A stretch of 64,000 nt of DNA, taken from assembly GCA_045545735.1 (NCBI GenBank), contig JAZQBM010000012.1, positions 248,001 through 312,000 on the forward strand, written 5' to 3'. The notes beneath the pieces were generated by a model. It saw only the letters and a program-made list of their open reading frames with translations, did not search any database and was not told the origin of the DNA. The position numbers were made by a program, and so were the translations under genes. Shown here piece by piece: positions 45,907 through 53,847 of the stretch. This DNA is from Fimenecus sp045545735. Lineage in GTDB: Bacteria > Bacillota > Clostridia > Oscillospirales > Acutalibacteraceae. Each line of letters opens with the position of its first letter. Positions within the stretch are counted from its first letter, which is position 1.

Positions 45907-46973
45907 CACCTAATGTTGATTTGAAAAATAAAACAGTTCTTGTAACGGGTGCGGCAGGCTTTATTGGCTCAAACCTTGTAAAAGAACTTTTGAAAACAGT
46001 TCAACCAATTCAAATTGTTGGTATTGATAATATCAGTGATTACTATGATACATCGATAAAAGATTACAGACTTAATGAAATTGATATGTTATCAAAGGAA
46101 TACCCACAATCAAGTTGGACTTTTGTAAAAGGCAATATTGCTGATAAAGTGCTTGTTGATAAGTTGTTCTGCGATTACGATTTCAGCGTTGTTGTAAATC
46201 TTGCAGCTCAGGCAGGAGTGCGTTACTCTATTGAAAATCCTGATGTTTATATTGAAAGCAATATAATCGGTTTTTATAATATCTTAGAGGCTTGCCGTTA
46301 CAATCCTGTTGAGCATCTTGTTTATGCATCTAGTTCAAGTGTTTACGGTTCAAATAAGAAAATTCCTTATTCAACTGATGATAAAGTTGATAACCCTGTT
46401 TCGCTTTATGCGGCAACTAAAAAATCAAATGAACTTATTGCACATGCCTATTCAAAACTTTATAATATTCCATCTACGGGATTACGTTTCTTTACGGTTT
46501 ACGGACCTGCAGGACGTCCCGATATGGCATATTTCAGTTTTACAAACAAGCTTATTAAAGGTGACACAATAGAAATCTTCAACTACGGCAACTGTAAACG
46601 TGATTTCACTTTTGTTGACGATATTGTTGAGGGTGTAAAACTTGTTATGCAGAATGCACCTGAAAAGAAAACGGGTGAAGATGGTCTTCCTGTTCCACCA
46701 TACAGGGTTTATAATATTGGAAATAACAATCCTGAAAATCTTCTTGATTTCGTTGATATTCTTCAACAGGAACTTGTAAGTGCAGGTGTTTTACCTGAAA
46801 ATTATGATTTCGAGTCCCATAAAAAACTTGTACCAATGCAGGCAGGGGATGTACCCATTACCTATGCTGATACAAGTGCATTAGAAGAGGATTTTGGTTT
46901 TAAACCAAGCACTCCTTTACGTGACGGACTTCGTGCTTTTGCAAAATGGTATAAAGAATTTTATATGAATTAA
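45900..46973 (+). CDS. UDP-glucuronate 4-epimerase-like SDR
   Basis: A 357-residue extended SDR. GAAGFIGSNLVKELL, AAQAGVRYSIENPDVYIESN, ASSSSVYG, YAATKKSNELIAHAYS and LRFFTVYGPAGRPDMAYF are the signature blocks of UDP-GlcA 4-epimerases. It interconverts UDP-GlcA and UDP-GalA, completing the kinase/NTase module. It is the last gene of the polysaccharide locus and is followed by a terminator. Confidence 0.9.
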   Translation: MLTPNVDLKNKTVLVTGAAGFIGSNLVKELLKTVQPIQIVGIDNISDYYDTSIKDYRLNEIDMLSKEYPQSSWTFVKGNIADKVLVDKLFCDYDFSVVVNLAAQAGVRYSIENPDVYIESNIIGFYNILEACRYNPVEHLVYASSSSVYGSNKKIPYSTDDKVDNPVSLYAATKKSNELIAHAYSKLYNIPSTGLRFFTVYGPAGRPDMAYFSFTNKLIKGDTIEIFNYGNCKRDFTFVDDIVEGVKLVMQNAPEKKTGEDGLPVPPYRVYNIGNNNPENLLDFVDILQQELVSAGVLPENYDFESHKKLVPMQAGDVPITYADTSALEEDFGFKPSTPLRDGLRAFAKWYKEFYMN

Positions 46974-46980
46974 AAGTAAA

Positions 46981-47022
46981 AACCTACTGACAATTTGAAA
47001 GTCAGTAGGTTCTTTTTATTTT
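46981..47022 (+). terminator. Terminator of the polysaccharide locus (bidirectional)
   Basis: AACCTACTGAC/GTCAGTAGGTT (46981-46991 and 47001-47011) is a perfect 11-bp stem followed by CTTTTTATTTT. Read on the minus strand it is followed by TTTTACTTTT and can serve the gene at 47016 too. Confidence 0.9.
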
Positions 47023-48161
47023 AGTCCTGATTTTTCAAAGATTTCTCTCATAATGTCGGTACTTTCCTGGTCAACATTTGATATTTTTGCCTGTTTTTGT
47101 TCAATACTTCCTTTCTTAAAAAAGACAAATTCAAAAAATCTTACAACCCAAAAGAAAGGTAATAAAAACGGTGCTTTTTCAAGGATTGAATATTTTAATT
47201 TCATGTGTTTAAGATTTGGAAATGCAGATTCCATAAATCTTTGTGATTTTGATTTTTTTGTTATTGCAACTTTTGAAACTTCACTTGCATTTTTTACGGG
47301 TGCACCAAAAACGATATAATTCTCCATTGTAATAAGGTCATCGTTGTATTCTGCATCATCAAAAGCACATTTATATAATTGTCTAATTTTAAGGGCAAAT
47401 TTGTTAATACCAATTATTTCAAACTGTTTGTTTATGTAGTCAAAATCTAGTTCAGTATATGTTTTTTCCATTAAATACAAATCCATTAATGGTCTGAAAC
47501 AAGAGCCTGCCTCCAGATAATGTTCAGCAAGGTGAGCGAGTGTGTAAACATACAAATCGTTAATTGGCATCTTGTATTCACAACCGCTGACTTTCTCAAC
47601 TCTGTTCCATACACTCTTAAAATAGTCGTGCATAAAATAATCTTCCACAAAAAGCATCTTGTGAAGTTCTATTGTTAAAAACGGCCTTTTTATAAGTACA
47701 ATGTCTTTGCCGTTGTTCATTTCTTGTGTGAACCCACGTGAAAGAATAATCTTACCGCCCTTTTCCATATCTTTTTCTTTTACAAGCACGTCCATATCAA
47801 CCATAAAACGCATTTCGGGAATAGGGTAGAGGACTTTTAAATGGGTACCTTTTAAAAACATAAACTCAATATTTTTATTTTCAAAAGTACTTCTTATGTA
47901 GTCGATTTCTTCTTGCTGTGATGCCTCACGTGCAAGAGTAGCCATATATGATTTTCGTAACTTTTCAGTAGTTTCTGCTGATAATGAAATCTTATTGTCT
48001 TGCATCGCGAGATATAAAATTCCCTGAACCGCATTTTTAACTGATAACCTATAAATTAACTCACCATCAATGTTTTCAGGACACACAGGAACAGGCAAGC
48101 CCTTGATTGAAGCACTTATCATCTCTAAAAAGTATTTTTTTGTTACCATTTGTTCCTGCAT
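47016..48161 (-). CDS. Nucleotidyltransferase family protein (NTP_transf_5 type)
   Basis: A 381-residue protein of the uncharacterised nucleotidyltransferase group. FMFLKGTHLKVLYPIPEMRFMVDMDVLV contains the D-x-D metal site; HKMLFVEDYF and HLAEHYLEAGSCFRPLMDLYL follow. Such genes are often paired with an S26-type peptidase gene, in polysaccharide or peptide loci, as here. The start overlaps the peptidase stop. Substrate unknown. Confidence 0.75.
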   Translation of the reverse strand: MQEQMVTKKYFLEMISASIKGLPVPVCPENIDGELIYRLSVKNAVQGILYLAMQDNKISLSAETTEKLRKSYMATLAREASQQEEIDYIRSTFENKNIEFMFLKGTHLKVLYPIPEMRFMVDMDVLVKEKDMEKGGKIILSRGFTQEMNNGKDIVLIKRPFLTIELHKMLFVEDYFMHDYFKSVWNRVEKVSGCEYKMPINDLYVYTLAHLAEHYLEAGSCFRPLMDLYLMEKTYTELDFDYINKQFEIIGINKFALKIRQLYKCAFDDAEYNDDLITMENYIVFGAPVKNASEVSKVAITKKSKSQRFMESAFPNLKHMKLKYSILEKAPFLLPFFWVVRFFEFVFFKKGSIEQKQAKISNVDQESTDIMREIFEKSGLK

Positions 48162-48622
48162 TATTTTAACAATCCTTTAATCTTTCTCATAGGTACTAAA
48201 ATCAAGTTGCGAAGTGGCAAAATCAAAGTCCAAAGTTTCACATATAATCTGTATGAGAATTTATCCACACTAAAAGTTTTGCCTTTTCTCGTAATTGATT
48301 TTACAACTGCAATAATGTGTTTGTCCTGTATTCCATATTCTTTCTTAACTTGATTGTCACCGCAAAGAATAAAGCCATTTTCATTTTTGCCAACTATTCT
48401 GTGAAGTACAAATTGTCCGTTATCACGACGGTAAAAGATTATATCATATTTCTTTGCATTTTCACATTTTATAAGTTCAACGGAATCCCTGCCCCAATAA
48501 AGTAGTGGATTCATACTTGTACCCGTAATAGGTAACTGAACAGTTCCGCCACTCTGGAGTTTTTCTTTAATTATTGGGTAAATCTCATCAAGTGAGATTT
48601 TCTTTTTGTTTAAGTTTTCCAT
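48161..48622 (-). CDS. S24/S26-type peptidase with Ser-His dyad (SipW-like)
   Basis: A 153-residue protein with the signal peptidase core: PITGTSMNPLLYWG carries the catalytic Ser (S36), and FVLHRIVG has His (H74) where bacterial type I signal peptidases have Lys. The Ser-His dyad is typical of SipW/archaeal-type enzymes. No strong N-terminal membrane anchor is visible; a hydrophobic patch is at ~130-145. With the following nucleotidyltransferase gene it forms an operon; its protein target is unknown. Confidence 0.75.
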   Translation of the reverse strand: MENLNKKKISLDEIYPIIKEKLQSGGTVQLPITGTSMNPLLYWGRDSVELIKCENAKKYDIIFYRRDNGQFVLHRIVGKNENGFILCGDNQVKKEYGIQDKHIIAVVKSITRKGKTFSVDKFSYRLYVKLWTLILPLRNLILVPMRKIKGLLK

Positions 48623-48651
48623 AAAAATACCTCACCTGAAGTCTTAAGTCA

Positions 48652-48680
48652 ATTATAGTTGAATATACGCTAAATATCAA
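48652..48680 (-). promoter_or_regulatory. Promoter of the peptidase/nucleotidyltransferase operon
   Basis: Minus strand: TTGATA (48675-48680), 17 bp, TATAAT (48652-48657). It lies directly after the EamA gene stop, so the two genes form their own unit. Confidence 0.85.
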
Positions 48681-49540
48681 GCCTTTTTCTTTAACGAATT
48701 CCAAGCATTAAATACAGCAGCGGCAATAATAATTGCATATCCCACAAAACTTAAAGTATCAGGCAATTCACCAAAAATAACAAGACTTAAAAGTGTGGTG
48801 AATATAATTTGTGAGTAATCATAAATTGAAATTTCCTTTGCAGGTGCTTTACTGTATGCAGTAGTAATAAAATACTGACCACCACTGGCAGAAAGTCCCG
48901 CAAGAATTAAATATAACCATTGTGTAGCACTCATAGGTGTAAAATCAAAGATTAACCAAGGTAGTGTAACCACACAAGAAAATGCCGAGAAGTAGAAAAT
49001 TACAAGTGCACCTTTAAATCCATTTTGAGTAAGTTTTCTAACACAAGCGTATGCAAGCCCTGCACCTAATCCGCCTAAAAAGCCCATAAAGGCAGGTAAT
49101 CCCTCAAATGAGAAAGACGGTTTCATAACAAATAAAGCACCTATAAAAGCCAAAGTAACCGCTAAAATTTGCTTAAAACTTGCTCTTTCTTTAAGAATGA
49201 ATAATGAGAATATAACCGCAAAAAAAGGTGAAAGTTTATTAAGCATTGAGGCATCTGCAAGATTCATATGACTGAGTGCGTAAAAATTACAAAGAATACC
49301 TCCGGTACCTGCAATAGCACGAATAAGCAAATAACTTATATTCTTGCCTTTTGGCAATTCCCAAGCCTTATCTTTTGTAATCAATACAAAGGCAAAAAGC
49401 ATTGCTACAAAGTTTCTGAAAAAACTTTTCTGAATTACTGGCAAATCTCCCGACAATTTTACAAAAAGCCCCATAAGAGCAAAGAAAAAGGCAGAAATAA
49501 TAATATATACAATTCCTTTAGTCTTGTCATTTTTAATCAT
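48677..49540 (-). CDS. EamA/DMT-family transporter
   Basis: A 287-residue protein with ten membrane helices in two EamA repeats. IIISAFFFALMGLFVKLSG at the start and NKLSPFFAVIFSLFILKERASF before the midpoint are typical of drug/metabolite transporters. The substrate cannot be read. RBS AAGGTGAC precedes ATG 49540. Confidence 0.85.
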   Translation of the reverse strand: MIKNDKTKGIVYIIISAFFFALMGLFVKLSGDLPVIQKSFFRNFVAMLFAFVLITKDKAWELPKGKNISYLLIRAIAGTGGILCNFYALSHMNLADASMLNKLSPFFAVIFSLFILKERASFKQILAVTLAFIGALFVMKPSFSFEGLPAFMGFLGGLGAGLAYACVRKLTQNGFKGALVIFYFSAFSCVVTLPWLIFDFTPMSATQWLYLILAGLSASGGQYFITTAYSKAPAKEISIYDYSQIIFTTLLSLVIFGELPDTLSFVGYAIIIAAAVFNAWNSLKKKA

Positions 49541-49557
49541 TAAACGTCACCTTATGT

Positions 49558-49598
49558 ATTTTACCACAAAAAAATCCCCGTAGCAATAAACTACGGGG
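49558..49598 (-). terminator. uraA-type gene terminator overlapping the EamA promoter
   Basis: CCCCGTAG/CTACGGGG (49576-49583 and 49591-49598) with T7 on the minus strand ends the permease transcript. Within it TTGCTA (49581-49586), 17 bp and TAAAAT (49558-49563) form a candidate promoter for the EamA gene. Confidence 0.8.
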
Positions 49599-49618
49599 AA
49601 TATTTGTTTGATTACTGA

Positions 49619-51034
49619 TTATTCAGCATCTTCTTCGTCTTCTTCGCTTCTGTCTTTACCTGTATTTACAATTAAGTTTGTAACAATACCAAAGATAAGA
49701 GCAGTTGCAAGAGCTGTAACCTGAACAAGTGGTCCATTTGTAACTGGGTTGAAACCAAAGTTAAGTGAAAGACCACCAATACCAACAACAAGAATTGCAC
49801 TTACAATGTAAAGATTCTTGCTCTTGCCAAGGTCAACATCTTTAAGCATTGAAAGACCTGATACAGCAATAAGACCATAAAGAGCAACACAAGCACCACC
49901 CATTACGCACTTAGGAATTGAGTTGATAAGTGCTACAAATGGTGTGAAGAATGAAAGAATCATACAACCAATACCAGCTGTGATGATTGAAATAACAGAT
50001 GCATTCTTTGTGATAGCAACACAACCGATTGATTCGCCGTATGTTGTGTTAGCAGCACCGCCGAAGAAACCACCAATGATTGAACCAACACCATCACCGA
50101 TAAGTGTTCTGTCAAGACCAGGGTCTTTAATAAGGTCTTTACCAATAAGATTACCAAGGTTCTTGTGGTCAGCAATGTGCTGTGCAAGTTCAACAACTGC
50201 AATAGGAACGAATGTAATAGCAATGTTACCAACAGCTGCAGCATCAATAGGAAGAATACCGTCAACCTTATCTGTCATTGCCTGAAGGAAAGTGAATTTA
50301 GGATAGTCAACAATTGACTGAATTGTGAATGGGTCAAATGCTGCTTTGAATGAGTCGAAGCTTAAAATCTGAAGAGCAGCAATGTCAGCAGCGTTACCAA
50401 TAAGAGTAAGGATAAGAGCAAAAATGTAACCTGCACCAACACCGATAATGAAAGGAATAAGGCGAAGGTTCTTTGAACCCTTAACTGAAACAATAACAAT
50501 TGCAAAGAATGTAACTGCACCAACAAGAATTGTTACAAGGCTGTAGTCAGCACCACCATTTGTTGACATCCAGCCTGTAGCTGTGCTTGAAAGTGAAAGA
50601 CCAATAATAGTAACAATAGGACCTGCAATTACAGGAGGCATAAGTTTGTTAACCCAACCTGAACCTGCAAGTTTGATAATAACTGCAAGAACCGCATAAA
50701 CAAGACCAGCAAGAGTGATACCGATAATAACACCCCAGTAGCCGTAGTTCATGCCGATAATTGCTGAATAAGCACCAAGGAATGTGAAAGATGAACCAAG
50801 GAAAACAGGGCTCTTACGCTTTGTAGCAAATGTGTAGAAAAGTGTACCGATACCTGCACCGAAAAGTGCTGCTGCAGGGTCAAATGAAAGTGTGTTACCA
50901 TTGCTCATAGCAAAACCTGACATAAGCATTGGAACAAGTAAAGTTGCCGCCATAATTGCAATCATCTGTTGGAAAGCAAAAAGCAAGGTTTTACTTAAAC
51001 CTGGGCGGTCGCTGACATCATAAATGAGTTTCAT
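49619..51034 (-). CDS. Uracil/xanthine permease (NCS2 family)
   Basis: A 471-residue transporter of the nucleobase:cation symporter-2 family with ~14 helices. YDVSDRPGLSKTLLFAFQQMIAIMAAT at the N-terminus and the late GGAANTTYGESIG, the conserved substrate-site block with Glu, identify it; IGFLxF-type uracil specificity is not certain. ATG 51034 follows AGGAGGAGTT; a longer frame to 51097 would start inside an attenuator stem. Nearby upp suggests uracil as the substrate. It is controlled by a leader terminator. Confidence 0.88.
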   Translation of the reverse strand: MKLIYDVSDRPGLSKTLLFAFQQMIAIMAATLLVPMLMSGFAMSNGNTLSFDPAAALFGAGIGTLFYTFATKRKSPVFLGSSFTFLGAYSAIIGMNYGYWGVIIGITLAGLVYAVLAVIIKLAGSGWVNKLMPPVIAGPIVTIIGLSLSSTATGWMSTNGGADYSLVTILVGAVTFFAIVIVSVKGSKNLRLIPFIIGVGAGYIFALILTLIGNAADIAALQILSFDSFKAAFDPFTIQSIVDYPKFTFLQAMTDKVDGILPIDAAAVGNIAITFVPIAVVELAQHIADHKNLGNLIGKDLIKDPGLDRTLIGDGVGSIIGGFFGGAANTTYGESIGCVAITKNASVISIITAGIGCMILSFFTPFVALINSIPKCVMGGACVALYGLIAVSGLSMLKDVDLGKSKNLYIVSAILVVGIGGLSLNFGFNPVTNGPLVQVTALATALIFGIVTNLIVNTGKDRSEEDEEDAE

Positions 51035-51070
51035 AAAAACAACTCCTCCTAAAATTTTTACCCGACAACA

Positions 51071-51101
51071 AAAATAAAACCTTGTCAATATTGACAAGGT
51101 T
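51071..51101 (-). promoter_or_regulatory. Transcription attenuator in the permease leader
   Basis: AACCTTGTCAAT/ATTGACAAGGTT (51078-51101) is a perfect stem, followed on the minus strand by TTATTTTT, between the promoter and the permease ATG. The upstream leader (51102-51188) must hold a sensor or anti-terminator. I do not recognise a PyrR or purine-riboswitch pattern. Confidence 0.75.
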
Positions 51102-51190
51102 CATATGCAACAGATATTTTATGTGACACGCTACACACTTATCTTGCCTATATCTTTTTAAATATTTAAGATTGTCAAGTTATCTTATGT

Positions 51191-51220
51191 AGTATATCAC
51201 ATTATGTAATTTGATGTCAA
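51191..51220 (-). promoter_or_regulatory. Promoter of the permease gene
   Basis: Minus strand: TTGACA (51215-51220), 18 bp, TATACT (51191-51196). The leader to the ATG is ~150 nt. Confidence 0.8.
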
Positions 51221-51247
51221 TAATTTTAGAAAAAACTCGAATAAAAG

Positions 51248-51694
51248 TTACTCGTTAAGAAGTTCTTTTAATTCGTCAATTTCGTTTTCAGTAAATATAT
51301 TGTAACCTGCCTTTAAGAACATTTCAGCCGCAATTCCGTTACCTGCTATTTTATTGCCCGTAAATGTTCCGTCGTATATTATTCCTTTACCGCAAGATGG
51401 ACTGTTTGCTTTGAACACAACTGCGTCGGCATTGTTAGTTTTTGCAATATAAAGAGCCATTTCAGCACCTTTAGTGTATTCATAAGTAACATCTTTTCCG
51501 TGATTGCTTATAACTTTATCACCAACAATTTCGGCTGGGTCGCGTGGAGTAGCAAGACCGCCAAGCTGTTCGGGACAAACGGGAATAAGAGTGTGCTTAT
51601 CTGCTAATGCTAATAATTCTTCGTATTTGCAGTTGTCACCTTTATAACGACAGTCACAGCCTAAAAGACAGCCACTTACAATAATTTTTGCCAT
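51248..51694 (-). CDS. DUF523 family protein
   Basis: A 148-residue cytosolic protein of the DUF523 family. IIVSGCLLGCDCRYKG, PVCPEQLGGLATPRDPAEI and FKANSPSCGKG are its hallmark Cys-containing motifs, suggesting a metal or Fe-S site; function is not established. ATG 51694 follows AAGGAGAATA; a longer frame to 51760 overlaps the promoter. Confidence 0.9.
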   Translation of the reverse strand: MAKIIVSGCLLGCDCRYKGDNCKYEELLALADKHTLIPVCPEQLGGLATPRDPAEIVGDKVISNHGKDVTYEYTKGAEMALYIAKTNNADAVVFKANSPSCGKGIIYDGTFTGNKIAGNGIAAEMFLKAGYNIFTENEIDELKELLNE

Positions 51695-51731
51695 AATTAT
51701 TCTCCTTAAAATGAACGTTTTATACAATACT

Positions 51732-51811
51732 AGTATATCATACCTAAAAAATGGTGTCAATTGACAAGAATTTATAAATTACTTGCCAATTATACACAAA
51801 TATGATATTAT
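51732..51811. promoter_or_regulatory. Divergent promoters for the DUF523 gene and upp
   Basis: Minus strand: TTGACA (51755-51760), 17 bp, TATACT (51732-51737). Plus strand: TTGCCA (51783-51788), 17 bp, TATTAT (51806-51811). The palindrome TGTCAATTGACA (51755-51766) overlaps the minus -35 and may be an operator. Confidence 0.8.
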
Positions 51812-51847
51812 AAATAAGAGAAAAGTATATTGAAATGAGGCGTCATT

Positions 51848-52522
51848 ATGTCAGATTTTACAAAAAACTTAACAAGTTTTAACGACCATCCTTTAGTTGC
51901 TCATAAAGTAACACATCTTTGCGACATCAACACAGGTTCAAAAGAATTCTGTGAAATTGTTGATGAACTTACAATGCTTATGGGTTATGAAGCACTTAAA
52001 GACCTTAAAACAAAGATGGTACCAATTCAAGCTCCACTTGCAGATTTTGACTCTCCTGTACTTGCTGAAGATTTCACAATTGTTCCTATTCTTCGTGCGG
52101 GACTTGGTATGGTTGAGGGACTTCGTAGACTTTCACCAACTGCAAAGGTAGGTCATATCGGGCTTTATAGAGATGAAAAAACATTGTTACCCGTAACATA
52201 TTACTACAAAATGCCTGTTGATATTACAAAAGGTCCTGTAATCATTGTTGACCCTGCACTCGCTACCGGTGGTAGTGTTGACGCATCTATTGATTACCTT
52301 AAAAAAGAAGGTTGTACAAACATTAAAGTTATGTGTATTTTTGCATCTGATGTAGGCGTTAAACTTCTCTATGAAAAGCACCCGGATGTTAAAATTTATG
52401 CAGCACAGTATATTCCAACAGGTCTTAATAAAGATGGCTATATCGTAACAGCCGCAGGGGATGCAGGTGACCGTATTTGTGGTACTTGTAGTTATAAACC
52501 TGCAAGGCCTGCAAAACCATAA
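51848..52522 (+). CDS. upp: Uracil phosphoribosyltransferase
   Basis: It converts uracil and PRPP to UMP (pyrimidine salvage). PILRAGLGMVEGL, IVDPALATGGSVDASIDYL (PRPP loop) and GYIVTAAGDAGDRICGT identify it. At 224 residues it is ~15 longer than usual; the extra end carries CSYKPARPAKP. RBS TGAGGCG precedes ATG 51848. It is transcribed alone, ending at a strong terminator, and lies near the permease gene that could supply uracil. Confidence 0.95.
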   Translation: MSDFTKNLTSFNDHPLVAHKVTHLCDINTGSKEFCEIVDELTMLMGYEALKDLKTKMVPIQAPLADFDSPVLAEDFTIVPILRAGLGMVEGLRRLSPTAKVGHIGLYRDEKTLLPVTYYYKMPVDITKGPVIIVDPALATGGSVDASIDYLKKEGCTNIKVMCIFASDVGVKLLYEKHPDVKIYAAQYIPTGLNKDGYIVTAAGDAGDRICGTCSYKPARPAKP

Positions 52523-52540
52523 AACATTTATCAAACAAAA

Positions 52541-52575
52541 AACGGTAACTCAAATGAGTTACCGTTAATTTTTTA
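52541..52575. terminator. Bidirectional terminator between upp and metY
   Basis: AACGGTAACTC/GAGTTACCGTT (52541-52551 and 52556-52566), T-rich on both sides (TAATTTTTTA on plus; TTTTTTG on minus). Confidence 0.9.
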
Positions 52576-53844
52576 TATTTGTGCAAGTGCCTGTTCAATA
52601 TCTGCGATAATATCATCAACATTTTCAATACCAACTGAGAATCTGATAAGGTCAGGAGATACACCGCATTCAACAAGTTCTTGGTCGCTTAACTGTCTGT
52701 GAGTTGAACTTGCAGGATGAAGTACACAAGTTCTTGCATCTGCAACGTGAGTAACAACTGCTGCGAGTTTAAGTGAGTTCATAAACTTCTCTGCAGCATC
52801 TCTGCCACCCTTAACGCCAAATGAAACAACACCGCAAGTGCCGTTAGGCATATACTTCTGCACAAGGTCATAGTACTTGTTTCCGGGAAGAGCAGGGTAG
52901 TTTACCCAAGAAATCTTGTCGTTGTTTTCAAGATATTTTGCAACTGCAAGAGCATTACTACAATGTCTTTCCATACGAAGATGAAGTGTTTCAAGACCTA
53001 AGTTGAGATAATATGAGTTTTGTGGAGCAGGCGTTGAACCGTAATCACGAAGAAGTTGTGCTACTATTTTTGTAATATAACCTGCTTTGCCGAAATCCTT
53101 TGTATAAACAGCACCGTGATAGCTCTCATCAGGTTGTGTAAGCCCAGGGAATTTGTCATTTTGTTCCCAGTCAAAGTTACCGCTGTCAATAACTGCACCA
53201 CCGATGATGTTCGCGTGACCCTCCATATACTTTGTTGTGGAGTGAGTAACAATGTCAGCACCAAATTCAAATGGACGACAGTTAATTGGTGTAGGGAATG
53301 TGTTATCAATGATAAGCGGAACACCGTTAGCGTGTGCAACTTTTGCAAACTTCTCAATGTCAAGAATATCAAGTGATGGATTTGCAATAGTTTCACCGAA
53401 AACTGCCTTTGTGTTAGGCTTGAAAGCAGCCTGAATTTCTTCTTCACTAGCATTTGGGTCAACAAAAGTAACTTCAATGCCTAACTTTCTCATTGTAACA
53501 TTGAAAAGGTTGAATGTTCCGCCATAAATTGTAGCCGCAGAAACAAAGTGGTCGCCTGCACCCATAATGTTGATGAGTGAGAAGAAGTTTGCAGCCTGAC
53601 CTGAAGATGTAAGCACACCTGCTACACCACCCTCAAGCATTGTGATTTTCTGTGCAACCGCATCACTTGTAGGGTTTGCAAGACGAGTATACATGTAGCC
53701 TGGCTCAAGGTCAAAAAGTTTAGCCATAGCCTCACTTGTGTCATATTTGAATGTTGTACTCTGTACGATTGGGAGTACTCTTGGTTCACCGTTCTTTGGT
53801 CTGTAAGCACCTTGAACGCAAATTGTATCTCTATTATAACTCAT
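52573..53844 (-). CDS. metY: O-acetylhomoserine sulfhydrylase
   Basis: A 423-residue PLP enzyme of the Cys/Met metabolism family; it makes homocysteine from O-acetylhomoserine and sulfide. TLEGG-type MLEGGVAGVLTSSGQAA, IDNTFPTPINCRPFEFGAD and the PLP Lys in HSTTKYMEGH (~210) are present; the ~425 length and YMYTRLANPTSDA fit MetY rather than MetB/MetC. It starts 3 bp after the ApgM-like gene in the same direction, which ties both to homoserine chemistry. Confidence 0.92.
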   Translation of the reverse strand: MSYNRDTICVQGAYRPKNGEPRVLPIVQSTTFKYDTSEAMAKLFDLEPGYMYTRLANPTSDAVAQKITMLEGGVAGVLTSSGQAANFFSLINIMGAGDHFVSAATIYGGTFNLFNVTMRKLGIEVTFVDPNASEEEIQAAFKPNTKAVFGETIANPSLDILDIEKFAKVAHANGVPLIIDNTFPTPINCRPFEFGADIVTHSTTKYMEGHANIIGGAVIDSGNFDWEQNDKFPGLTQPDESYHGAVYTKDFGKAGYITKIVAQLLRDYGSTPAPQNSYYLNLGLETLHLRMERHCSNALAVAKYLENNDKISWVNYPALPGNKYYDLVQKYMPNGTCGVVSFGVKGGRDAAEKFMNSLKLAAVVTHVADARTCVLHPASSTHRQLSDQELVECGVSPDLIRFSVGIENVDDIIADIEQALAQI

Positions 53845-53847
53845 TTT

